Positions 7,928-14,342 of a stretch of DNA of 16,834 bases are shown here, in pieces. The notes below the pieces were generated by a model that searched no databases, was not told the DNA's origin, and was given only the letters and a program-made list of their open reading frames with translations. The stretch covers positions 1 through 16,834 of the forward strand of contig JAISNB010000165.1 of NCBI GenBank assembly GCA_031276435.1, read 5' to 3'. The stretch is from Burkholderiaceae bacterium. GTDB lineage: Bacteria; Pseudomonadota; Gammaproteobacteria; Burkholderiales; Burkholderiaceae_C. Position numbers and translations under genes: made by a program. Every line of letters starts with the position of its first letter. The first letter of the stretch is position 1.

Positions 7928-7944
7928 GCTATCAACTCAATAGC
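7928..7944. repeat. Short inverted repeat GCTAT-N7-ATAGC
   Basis: Arms GCTAT (7928-7932) and ATAGC (7940-7944) enclose 7 nt and lie 14 bp before the NlpC/P60 start, just after the possible -10 box. It resembles the GCTAT...ATAGC core of short interspersed palindromes that I recall from Comamonadaceae intergenic regions, but one copy proves nothing. Confidence 0.4.
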
Positions 7945-7957
7945 GCGGGAATCAGAA

Positions 7958-8527
7958 ATGCAGGCTTTGACCGGAAATCAGGCAGCGGCGGCGGCGGTGC
8001 GGGCGGCGCGCAAAGCGCCAGTCTGGGCATCCGGAGGGGTGTGGCTGGCGCTGCTGCTGTTGGCGCTGGTGCTGGGCGGCTGCGCCACGCGCGGCGGTGG
8101 CACTGGCACATCGTCCATGCCGGCTCTCAGGCTCGATCCAGCCGGGCGCGAGGCCGTGGTCGCCCAGGCCATGATGCTGGTCAACACGCCTTATACCTAC
8201 GGCGGCAACACGCCGCGCGGCGGTTTCGATTGCTCGGGCCTGGTGCAATACGCCGTGGCTTCGGGCGCGGCGGGTGGGCAGAGCTTGCCGCGCAGTACCG
8301 CGCAATGGGCCGCGGTCAGCACGCCAGTGCAGTCCGGGCGCATGCAACGCGGTGATCTGGTGTTTTTCAATACGTCGGGCCGGACTTATTCCCACATGGG
8401 CATTTACGTGGGCGGCGGGCAGTTTGTGCACGCGCCGTCCTCGGGCGGCACGGTGCGCAAGGACAGCATGAACAGTCCCTATTACGCGCAGCGTTTCGTG
8501 GGCGCGCGCACGGTGTTCAAGAAATAG
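7958..8527 (+). CDS. NlpC/P60-family cell-wall hydrolase lipoprotein
   Basis: A 189-residue envelope protein. After a basic segment comes a hydrophobic stretch ending in the lipobox LGGC, with the lipidated Cys at residue 42. The preceding 29 residues make a rather long n-region, so an internal start is possible, but no later ATG precedes the lipobox. The NlpC/P60 domain spans about residues 63-189. It has the catalytic Cys92 in FDCSGLVQY, His146 in YSHMGIYVG and His158 in FVHAP, the usual Cys-His-His triad. Such enzymes cut gamma-D-glutamyl-diaminopimelate or related bonds in peptidoglycan, here probably from the periplasmic face of a membrane. GGGA at 7947-7950 lies 7 nt before the ATG. The gene is convergent with miaB. 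Confidence 0.93.
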   Translation: MQALTGNQAAAAAVRAARKAPVWASGGVWLALLLLALVLGGCATRGGGTGTSSMPALRLDPAGREAVVAQAMMLVNTPYTYGGNTPRGGFDCSGLVQYAVASGAAGGQSLPRSTAQWAAVSTPVQSGRMQRGDLVFFNTSGRTYSHMGIYVGGGQFVHAPSSGGTVRKDSMNSPYYAQRFVGARTVFKK

Positions 8528-8532
8528 GCCGC

Positions 8533-8560
8533 GCCGCGCGCGGGCAAGATGGCGCGCGGC
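8533..8560. terminator. Perfect 9-bp inverted repeat between convergent genes
   Basis: GCCGCGCGC (8533-8541) and GCGCGCGGC (8552-8560) pair perfectly around a 10-nt loop. The element fills the 33 bp between the stops of the NlpC/P60 gene and miaB, so it can serve both strands. Neither side has a T tract, so intrinsic termination is uncertain. Confidence 0.5.
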
Positions 8561-9937
8561 TCAAGCCGCACTGTCTGGCGGCGATGGCGGGCGCTGCTGC
8601 CCGCCTTCTTTCAGGCGGGCGCGCAGCGAATGCGGCAGCGCCTCGGTAATGGTTACGTCCACCATTTGGCCCACCAGTTTGTCGGCATCAAGGCCCGCCG
8701 CGCTGAAGTTGACGATGCGGTTGCATTCGGTGCGGCCCATCAGTTCGCTGGCGTTTTTGCGCGACGCGCCCTCCACCAGAATGCGCTGCACCGTGCCCAC
8801 GCGGCTGGCGCTGATGGCGCGCACCCGGGTTTCGATGGCCGCTTGCAGCATCTGCAAGCGTTTGAGCTTGACCGCGTGTGGCGTGTCGTCGTGCAAATTG
8901 GCGGCGGGCGTGCCGGGGCGCGGGCTGAAGATGAAGCTGAAACTGGCGTCGTAGCCCACATCCTCGATCAGCTTCATCAGGCGGGCAAAGTCGTCGTCGG
9001 TCTCGCCAGGAAAGCCGACGATGAAATCGCTGGACAGGCTGATGCCAGGCCGCACGGCGCGCAGTTTGCGGATGATGCTCTTGTACTCCATGGCGGTGTA
9101 GCCGCGTTTCATGGCCATGAGGATGCGGTCTGAGCCATGCTGCACGGGCAAGTGCAGGTGACTGACCAGTTGCGGCACGTGGCCGTAGGCGTCGATGAGC
9201 CGCTGCGTGAACTCGTTGGGATGGCTGGTGGTGTAGCGGATGCGCTCAATGCCCGCAATGGCGGCCACGTACTCGATGAGCAGCGCAAAATCGGCCAGCT
9301 CGCCGGTCGCGCCCATCCTGCCGCGGTAGGCATTGACGTTCTGCCCGAGCAGGTTGACTTCCTTGACGCCCTGGTCGGCCAGATCGGCCACCTCGGTCAG
9401 CACATCGTCAAACGGGCGGCTGAACTCTTCGCCGCGCGTATAGGGCACCACGCAGTAGCTACAGTATTTGGAGCAGCCTTCCATGATGGACACAAAAGCC
9501 GACGCGCCAGTCACGCGCGCTGGCGGAAGGTGGTCGAATTTTTCGATCTCGGGAAACTGCACATCCACCTGCGGCTGATTGAGCCGCTTGCGTTTCGACA
9601 GCAAATCAGGCAGGCGGTGCAAGGTCTGCGGGCCGAACACAACATCCACGAAAGGCGCGCGGCGGATGATCTCGGCGCCCTCCTGGCTGGCCACGCAGCC
9701 GCCCACGCCAATGAGCACGCCTTTTTCCTTGAGGTGCTTGATGCGCCCGAGGTCTGAAAACACCTTCTCCTGCGCCTTCTCGCGCACCGAACAGGTGTTG
9801 AACAAAATCAGATCGGCCTGCTCGGGATCATCGGTCAGCGCGTAGCCATCGGCGGCGGCCATCAGGTCTGCCATCTTGTCCGAGTCGTACTCGTTCATCT
9901 GGCAGCCAAAGGTCTTGATGAAAACTTTGCGGGGCAT
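8561..9937 (-). CDS. miaB: tRNA-2-methylthio-N6-dimethylallyladenosine synthase MiaB
   Basis: A 458-residue radical-SAM methylthiotransferase that adds the 2-methylthio group to i6A37 of tRNAs reading codons starting with U. The N-terminal MTTase domain begins KVFIKTFGCQMNEYDS and holds the auxiliary cluster ligands C12, C49 (NTCSVREKA) and C81 (GGCVASQ). The radical-SAM motif is CSKYCSYC with C155, C159 and C162, followed by VPYTRGEE, typical of MiaB rather than RimO. The SHPNEF, LHLPVQHGSD and DFIVGFPGETDDDF elements are all intact. The C-terminal TRAM domain covers about residues 380-445. The ATG at 9937 gives the family N-terminus; the frame is open further upstream, but that sequence is not protein-like for MiaB. 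AGGG lies about 9 nt before the start. Length is normal. Confidence 0.97.
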   Translation of the reverse strand: MPRKVFIKTFGCQMNEYDSDKMADLMAAADGYALTDDPEQADLILFNTCSVREKAQEKVFSDLGRIKHLKEKGVLIGVGGCVASQEGAEIIRRAPFVDVVFGPQTLHRLPDLLSKRKRLNQPQVDVQFPEIEKFDHLPPARVTGASAFVSIMEGCSKYCSYCVVPYTRGEEFSRPFDDVLTEVADLADQGVKEVNLLGQNVNAYRGRMGATGELADFALLIEYVAAIAGIERIRYTTSHPNEFTQRLIDAYGHVPQLVSHLHLPVQHGSDRILMAMKRGYTAMEYKSIIRKLRAVRPGISLSSDFIVGFPGETDDDFARLMKLIEDVGYDASFSFIFSPRPGTPAANLHDDTPHAVKLKRLQMLQAAIETRVRAISASRVGTVQRILVEGASRKNASELMGRTECNRIVNFSAAGLDADKLVGQMVDVTITEALPHSLRARLKEGGQQRPPSPPDSAA

Positions 9938-10214
9938 GCGGACAGCCCTTGAAGCGGGCAATAAGGGCGAAAAAGCGGATGGGCGAAACAGCCGGGCTGG
10001 CGGCGCGCCATGCGGCGCTGTCGCTCGGATCAAAGCGCGTTCAGGCGAGAGGGTGGCAGGTTGCAGCGGTTCATGGTATGCGTCCAGAGGCTGAAAAGAA
10101 ACAGTGTCCACACCAGCGGAAAACCGAAAGGCCCACCAGCAGCAAACAGCGCGCACTGCCCGGTGTGGAAAAGCAAAGCACCGGTGCATGGCGCCCCGAC
10201 TGCGGGCAAAAACT

Positions 10215-10291
10215 TGGTGGCGCTTCACGGATTCGAACCGCGGACCTGTGGATTATGATTCCATCGCTCTAACCGACTGAGCTAAAGCGCC
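10215..10291 (-). tRNA. tRNA with CAU anticodon, probably elongator tRNA-Met
   Basis: Read on the minus strand, a complete 77-nt cloverleaf is visible. The acceptor arms GGCGCTT and AAGCGCC pair fully. The D stem is GCTC/GAGC, the anticodon loop ATCATAA gives CAU, the T arm has the standard TTCGAAT loop, and discriminator A is followed by an encoded CCA. The anticodon stem has an A-C mismatch at its top pair (27-43). A CAU anticodon also occurs in initiator tRNA-Met and in tRNA-Ile2 (lysidine-modified). The paired first acceptor base excludes the usual bacterial initiator, whereas Ile2 cannot be excluded by eye. The gene lies between rne and miaB on the same strand but has its own promoter. 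Confidence 0.93.
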
Positions 10292-10301
10292 AGAGCCGGG
10301 A

Positions 10302-10330
10302 ATTATAGCGTCATGGGCGCGCCCTGAAAA
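10302..10330 (-). promoter_or_regulatory. Sigma-70 promoter of the tRNA gene
   Basis: On the minus strand a perfect -10 box TATAAT (10307-10302) is preceded at 17 nt by TTTTCA (10330-10325), four of six matches to the -35 consensus. Between the -10 box and the expected start is TCCCGG, a GC-rich discriminator as known for stable-RNA promoters under stringent control. The tRNA begins 10 nt after the -10 box, so the 5' leader would be only a few nucleotides. Confidence 0.8.
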
Positions 10331-10458
10331 CACGTTGTAAAGCCCGCGGGCGCCATGGCGCGTCGCCGTGCGGTTGGCATGGACAGGGTCACGGTACGCG
10401 CCGCCCTGCGCCGCACGGTCAGAAGAAAACTCCTGCCGGTTGCCGGGCGCGCTGCCAT

Positions 10459-10494
10459 GAAAAAAAACGCCGCTCCGGTGTGTGGAGCGGCGTT
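10459..10494 (-). terminator. Rho-independent terminator downstream of rne
   Basis: On the minus strand the arm ACGCCGCTCC pairs perfectly with GGAGCGGCGT (10-bp stem at 10484-10493 and 10467-10476, 7-nt loop), followed by a run of eight T (10467-10460). This is a textbook intrinsic terminator, about 120 nt after the rne stop. It separates rne transcription from the tRNA gene. Confidence 0.93.
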
Positions 10495-10614
10495 CGGTTC
10501 AACCCTTGTGTCCCGCATGTGTGGCGGGGCGGGCTTTGCCACCGGTGCCAAAAACCTGCTCAATAAATTTGTGCCCCGCGCGTAGACGGGGCGGTGGTTT
10601 TTATGGAACCGGGG

Positions 10615-13554
10615 TTAGTTTGGGCTGCCGCTGGTTTCAAAGGGCAGTTGTACTTCGCGCAGGTCTTGGCGGGTTTCGACGAGGATCAGCGGGCCTTCGT
10701 CCAGTACGACGGGCGCGGGGCATTCGCGCGGGATGTGTACGGGTTTGGGTTCGGCGGCCATGGCAGCCTGGGCGGCGGCGATTTTGCTGGCGTCGGAGTT
10801 GATCCATTGCAGTCCGGCGTTGCTGGCCAGTTGCTGGAGTGAGTCGAGCGGCAGTTCGTAGCGGCCCACGGTGGGCATGGTGTTGCCGTTTGCTGACGGT
10901 TGTTGCCCGGGTGTTGTTGGCGCGCTGGGTTGCGCGTGTGGCGGGGGCGGCGGGGGCGGCGGGGTGCGCGGCGCGACTGGCGCGGCGCTGGCAGCCGTGG
11001 CAGGGGCGTTGTCAAGCGCGTCAGGACGAGGCGCTGCCGCCGCCACGGTTGTTGCTGGCGTTTGAGGCGCTGTTGTTTGGGGCGCGCCGGGTTGCGTGCG
11101 GCTGAAGTAGGAGCGCGGCGCGTCAGTGTCTGCGGCGGCAGGTTCGGCGTTCAGGGGCGCGGTGTCGGCATCGGGTTGCCATGGCGGTGGTTCGGCACTG
11201 CGTCGGTTGCGGTTGGCGTGGCGGTTGTTGCCAGCGCGTTCGCCGCGGTCGCCGGTTTCGCTTGCCTGGGCGCGCGCGCTTTGGGCTGCGGTTTCGATGG
11301 CGGCGTTGGCTGCGGCTGCGGCCTGGTCTTGGGGTGACGATGACGGGTGTTGCTGCTGCGTTGGCGGCGAGGCGTTGTCGTCGTTTTCCAGGTTGTTGTC
11401 AGGGCCGCCGCGCAAGGCGCTGTCGCGTTCGGTGCGTCGGTTGCGTGTTCCGCCCCGGCGGTTGCGGTTGTTTGCCCGGTTGTTGTCACCATCGGTTTGT
11501 GGTGGCGCGGCGTTTTCGGCTGGGTTGGCCGGGGGTTGCTGGGCGTTGTTTTGGCGTTCAATGCCGGTTTCGTCGCGTTCGCCATTGCGGCGTGGGCGGC
11601 GGCGGTCGCGCCGGTTGTCGTCGCTGCCGCGTTCGTCGGCATAGGCCGCGATGTTCTGGCCGTTGCCGCCGCTGCGGCCGCCCCGGTTGTTGCGCCCGCC
11701 CCGGCGGCGGTTGTCGCCACGTTCGCGCGATTCGGGTGTTTTGGCCGGGGTTGCGGCCTCTGGCAAGGCGGCGCTGGCGGGTGTGTTGTCGGCGCTGTCA
11801 GCCGCGCCGACAAAGAGGTTTTTCAGCCAGCCAAGAAATCCGCCACCGCTGGCGGCTGCCGCAGGGGTGGTTTCTTGCGCGACGGCGGCAGTGGCGGGCG
11901 CTTCGGGTTTGGGCGCGCCGCTGGCGGGTTTGGGGGCAGCTTGCGGCGCGGGCAGTTCTGGCAGTACGCCTTTGATGACGGGCGTTTGGCGGTTGGTGGG
12001 TTCCTGGCTGCGGCGGGTGACTGTGGTGGGGTCTTCAAATTCTTCGGCCTGCTGGTAGCTCGCTTGCAGCGAGTCCAGCAGCGGGTCGTCGTGTTTGAGG
12101 CGGTCGAGTTTGTAGTGCGGGGTTTCCAGTGTTTTGTTGGGCACCAGTGTGACGTTGACGCGCTGTTTGAGTTCGATTTTTGCGATTTCGGTGCGCTTTT
12201 CGTTGAGCAGGAAGCTGGCGACTTCGACCGGGACCTGTACGGTGACGGCGGCGGTGTTGTCTTTCATGGCTTCTTCCTGGATGATGCGCAGGATTTGCAG
12301 GGCGCTCGATTCGGTGTCGCGCACGTGGCCCGATCCGCCGCAGCGCGGGCAGGGTACGGATGCGCCTTCACTGAGCGCGGGTTTGAGGCGCTGGCGGCTC
12401 ATTTCCATGAGGCCGAATTTGCTGATGGAGCCAAATTGCACGCGGGCGCGGTCTTGGCGCAGGGCGTCGCGCAGGCGGTTTTCCACTTCGCGACGGTTTT
12501 TGGCTTCTTCCATGTCGATGAAGTCGATGACGATCAGGCCGCCCAGATCGCGCAGGCGCATCTGGCGGGCGACTTCGTCGGCGGCTTCGAGGTTGGTGCG
12601 GGTGGCGGTTTCTTCGATGTCGCCGCCCTTGATGGCGCGCGCGGAGTTGACGTCGATGGCGACCAGGGCTTCGGCGTGGTCGATGACGACGGCGCCGCCC
12701 GATGGCAGGGTGACGGTGCGGCTGTAGGCCGATTCGATCTGGTGTTCGATCTGGAAGCGCGAGAACAGCGGCGCGTTGTCGCGGTAACGCTTGACGCGCG
12801 ATGCGTATTCGGGCATCACGTGGCTCATGAACTGGTGCGCCTGTTCGTAGATGTCGTCGGTGTCGATCAGGATGTCGCCGATGTCGTCGTTGAAGTAGTC
12901 GCGGATGGCGCGGATGACCAGGTTGCTTTCCATGTAGATCAGGAAGGCGCCTTTGCCGCTTTTGGCGGCGCCGTCTATGGCTTCCCAGAGTTTGAGCAGG
13001 TAGTTCAGGTCCCACTGCAATTCGGGCGCGGAGCGGCCAATGCCGGCGGTGCGGGCAATGATGCTCATGCCCCGGGGGTATTCGAGCTGGTCCATGGCTT
13101 CTTTCAGCTCGGCGCGGTCGTCGCCCTCAATGCGGCGGCTGACGCCGCCACCGCGCGGGTTGTTGGGCATGAGCACCACGTAACGGCCCGCCAGGCTGAC
13201 GAAGGTGGTCAGTGCGGCGCCCTTGTTGCCGCGCTCTTCTTTTTCGACCTGGACCAGCAGCTCCTGGCCTTCCTTGATGACTTCGTGGATGCGCGCCTGG
13301 CTGGCCGGTACGCCTTCGGCAAAGTATTGGCGCGATATTTCCTTGAACGGCAGAAAGCCATGGCGCTCTTCACCATAATCGACAAAGCAAGCCTCCAGCG
13401 AAGGCTCGACGCGGGTGACCACGGCCTTGTAGATGTTGCCCTTGCGCTGTTCGCGCCCGGCGATTTCGATCTCGTAGTCCAGCAGCTTTTGCCCGTCGAC
13501 GATGGCCAGTCGGCGCTCTTCGGTCTGGGTCGCATTGATTAGCATTCTTCTCAT
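10615..13554 (-). CDS. rne: Ribonuclease E
   Basis: A 979-residue endoribonuclease that starts mRNA decay and matures rRNA and tRNA, acting at the inner membrane as the degradosome scaffold. The start MRRMLINATQ is the family N-terminus. The S1 domain spans about residues 39-119. The DNase-I-like catalytic site has D301 (AIDVNS) and D344 (VIDFID). The zinc-link is CPRC (C402, C405), which joins protomers into the tetramer. The C-terminal half is disordered. It has an amphipathic membrane-binding segment GGFLGWLKNLF (571-581), Arg-rich RNA-binding patches (about 608-660 and 690-710), a run of eight prolines (865-872), and a conserved terminal motif of betaproteobacterial RNase E (about 897-965). 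AAGGA lies 9 nt before the ATG. The long upstream gap suggests the leader-based autoregulation known in E. coli. Confidence 0.98.
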   Translation of the reverse strand: MRRMLINATQTEERRLAIVDGQKLLDYEIEIAGREQRKGNIYKAVVTRVEPSLEACFVDYGEERHGFLPFKEISRQYFAEGVPASQARIHEVIKEGQELLVQVEKEERGNKGAALTTFVSLAGRYVVLMPNNPRGGGVSRRIEGDDRAELKEAMDQLEYPRGMSIIARTAGIGRSAPELQWDLNYLLKLWEAIDGAAKSGKGAFLIYMESNLVIRAIRDYFNDDIGDILIDTDDIYEQAHQFMSHVMPEYASRVKRYRDNAPLFSRFQIEHQIESAYSRTVTLPSGGAVVIDHAEALVAIDVNSARAIKGGDIEETATRTNLEAADEVARQMRLRDLGGLIVIDFIDMEEAKNRREVENRLRDALRQDRARVQFGSISKFGLMEMSRQRLKPALSEGASVPCPRCGGSGHVRDTESSALQILRIIQEEAMKDNTAAVTVQVPVEVASFLLNEKRTEIAKIELKQRVNVTLVPNKTLETPHYKLDRLKHDDPLLDSLQASYQQAEEFEDPTTVTRRSQEPTNRQTPVIKGVLPELPAPQAAPKPASGAPKPEAPATAAVAQETTPAAAASGGGFLGWLKNLFVGAADSADNTPASAALPEAATPAKTPESRERGDNRRRGGRNNRGGRSGGNGQNIAAYADERGSDDNRRDRRRPRRNGERDETGIERQNNAQQPPANPAENAAPPQTDGDNNRANNRNRRGGTRNRRTERDSALRGGPDNNLENDDNASPPTQQQHPSSSPQDQAAAAANAAIETAAQSARAQASETGDRGERAGNNRHANRNRRSAEPPPWQPDADTAPLNAEPAAADTDAPRSYFSRTQPGAPQTTAPQTPATTVAAAAPRPDALDNAPATAASAAPVAPRTPPPPPPPPHAQPSAPTTPGQQPSANGNTMPTVGRYELPLDSLQQLASNAGLQWINSDASKIAAAQAAMAAEPKPVHIPRECPAPVVLDEGPLILVETRQDLREVQLPFETSGSPN

Positions 13555-13587
13555 GCTGCGAATTCCTTGTTTCTAGTACAGCAAAAC

Positions 13588-13601
13588 GCCCGCAAGCGGG
13601 C
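13588..13601 (-). promoter_or_regulatory. Hairpin with CUUG tetraloop just before rne
   Basis: In rne-sense RNA, GCCCG and CGGGC form a 5-bp stem around CUUG; G(CUUG)C is a known stable tetraloop. GUUUUG follows at once. It lies 34-47 nt before the rne start codon, upstream of the Shine-Dalgarno site, so it could affect ribosome access or RNase E cleavage. The role is inferred. Confidence 0.5.
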
Positions 13602-13703
13602 CAACCGATGCCAGGCAGGCAGCGGCGCGCTGAAACGGGGAATGGCCGAAAGCGCCTGCGCCAAGCCAGCCGCACAAGGCTGGGCTGGCAAAGCGGCGTG
13701 TCG

Positions 13704-13728
13704 CCGAAACCGCGGTGCGCGGTTTCGG
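13704..13728 (-). promoter_or_regulatory. Perfect 11-bp hairpin in the probable rne leader
   Basis: CCGAAACCGCG (13704-13714) and CGCGGTTTCGG (13718-13728) pair perfectly around a 3-nt loop. No T tract follows on either strand, so it is not an intrinsic terminator. It would lie about 150-174 nt upstream of the rne start codon in the transcript. Confidence 0.55.
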
Positions 13729-13799
13729 TGGCCGCGCTGCTCGTCAAGCGGTGCTGGCGTGTGGATGGGAGCGAGTGTGCCAACAGGGGCAAGGCACAG

Positions 13800-13820
13800 C
13801 AGCCACGCCATCCGTGGCTG
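13800..13820. repeat. 8-bp inverted repeat in the rne/rluC gap
   Basis: CAGCCACG (13800-13807) and CGTGGCTG (13813-13820) pair perfectly around 5 nt. It is probably part of the same leader structure on the rne side. Confidence 0.5.
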
Positions 13821-14093
13821 GCCGCTGCGCTGGCTCCGCGCTGACACCGGGGCTGCTGCTGGCGCCAGCGGCCAGCGCCCCGCGCGCGCGGCCAGCAGGC
13901 CCGCGCCAGAGGTTCAGCAGCCAAACGATCAGCAACATGTGTCTTGTCTCGCTCGAATCCGGCTCGCAGATCAGACTTTTGGGTCATGGCCTGCCAGCCT
14001 TTGGGTATTCCATGTTTCAAAAAAGCCCTGTACAGCCCCGTGCCGGGTCGCTCACCTGCCACAACGGCAGCGCCGCGCTGGTTTTCAAAAGCA

Positions 14094-14112
14094 GGCAAAT
14101 GTGACATTTGCC
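14094..14112. promoter_or_regulatory. Operator-like 19-bp perfect palindrome
   Basis: GGCAAATGT and ACATTTGCC flank one central base. Beyond one mismatched pair the symmetry continues for two more pairs (GC 14091-14092 with GC 14114-14115). The arms are less GC-rich than their surroundings. It lies about 540 bp from the rne start and 230 bp from the rluC start. It could be a binding site for a dimeric regulator, or an 8-bp RNA stem with a 3-nt loop. Confidence 0.5.
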
Positions 14113-14342
14113 CGCAAACCCCGCCTTGCACTGCACTTGTTTGGGCGGCGCGCGACGCGCGCGCGGGCCATGCAGGACTTTTTCTGGTTTCATCGCGTCG
14201 CGCCGCGCTTGGGTCAAAAGGCTGTCTGAATGAAATGGCCTGACTGACCGGCCACGCATGGGCATCGACCTGGTACCGGCGTCGCCTCCCGTGGCAGGGG
14301 CAATGGAACTACACTGTGTCTCACACACAGGCCCGAGAGCCA

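Larger units (their letters stand above)
10292..10614. other. Intergenic region between rne and the tRNA gene
   Basis: This 323-bp gap contains the tRNA promoter, the rho-independent terminator after rne, and a weaker 6-bp hairpin (GCCCCG 10573-10578 with CGGGGC 10587-10592, 8-nt loop) immediately after the rne stop. I see no gene in it. The 128 bp between the promoter and the terminator are GC-rich and show nothing further that I can name. Confidence 0.6.
13555..14342. other. Long rne/rluC divergent intergenic region with structured leader
   Basis: Nearly 800 bp between the divergent start codons of rne and rluC without a convincing gene. Reading frames here overlap known genes or lack family-like sequence. 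It holds several perfect inverted repeats: 13588-13601, 13704-13728, 13800-13820, the 12-bp palindrome 13858-13869 and the operator-like 14094-14112. In E. coli, rne has a 361-nt leader whose stem-loops let RNase E control its own mRNA. The arrangement here is consistent with that, but the repeats are my own reading and the promoters are not resolved. A TTGACC box on the minus strand (14217-14212) lacks a good -10 partner. Confidence 0.6.

Noticed and set aside
10030..10210. A minus-strand frame with a hydrophobic stretch (GFPLVWTLFLFSLWTH) between the tRNA gene and miaB
   Set aside because: It could be a short membrane peptide, but there is no ATG before the hydrophobic part and no ribosome-binding site. 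It remains weak unless homologues exist.
9938..10228. Extension of the miaB frame towards the tRNA gene
   Set aside because: MiaB family sequence begins at MPRKVFIKTFG, and the extension would run into the tRNA gene.
11347..13542. A very long plus-strand open frame opposite rne
   Set aside because: Its composition mirrors the GC-rich third-position pattern of rne, and its sequence shows no domain; it is an antisense shadow.
14010..14045. A T run on the minus strand near a short GC stem in the rne/rluC gap, considered as an attenuator
   Set aside because: The stem has only four pairs and ends 11 nt before the T run, so the geometry does not fit an intrinsic terminator.
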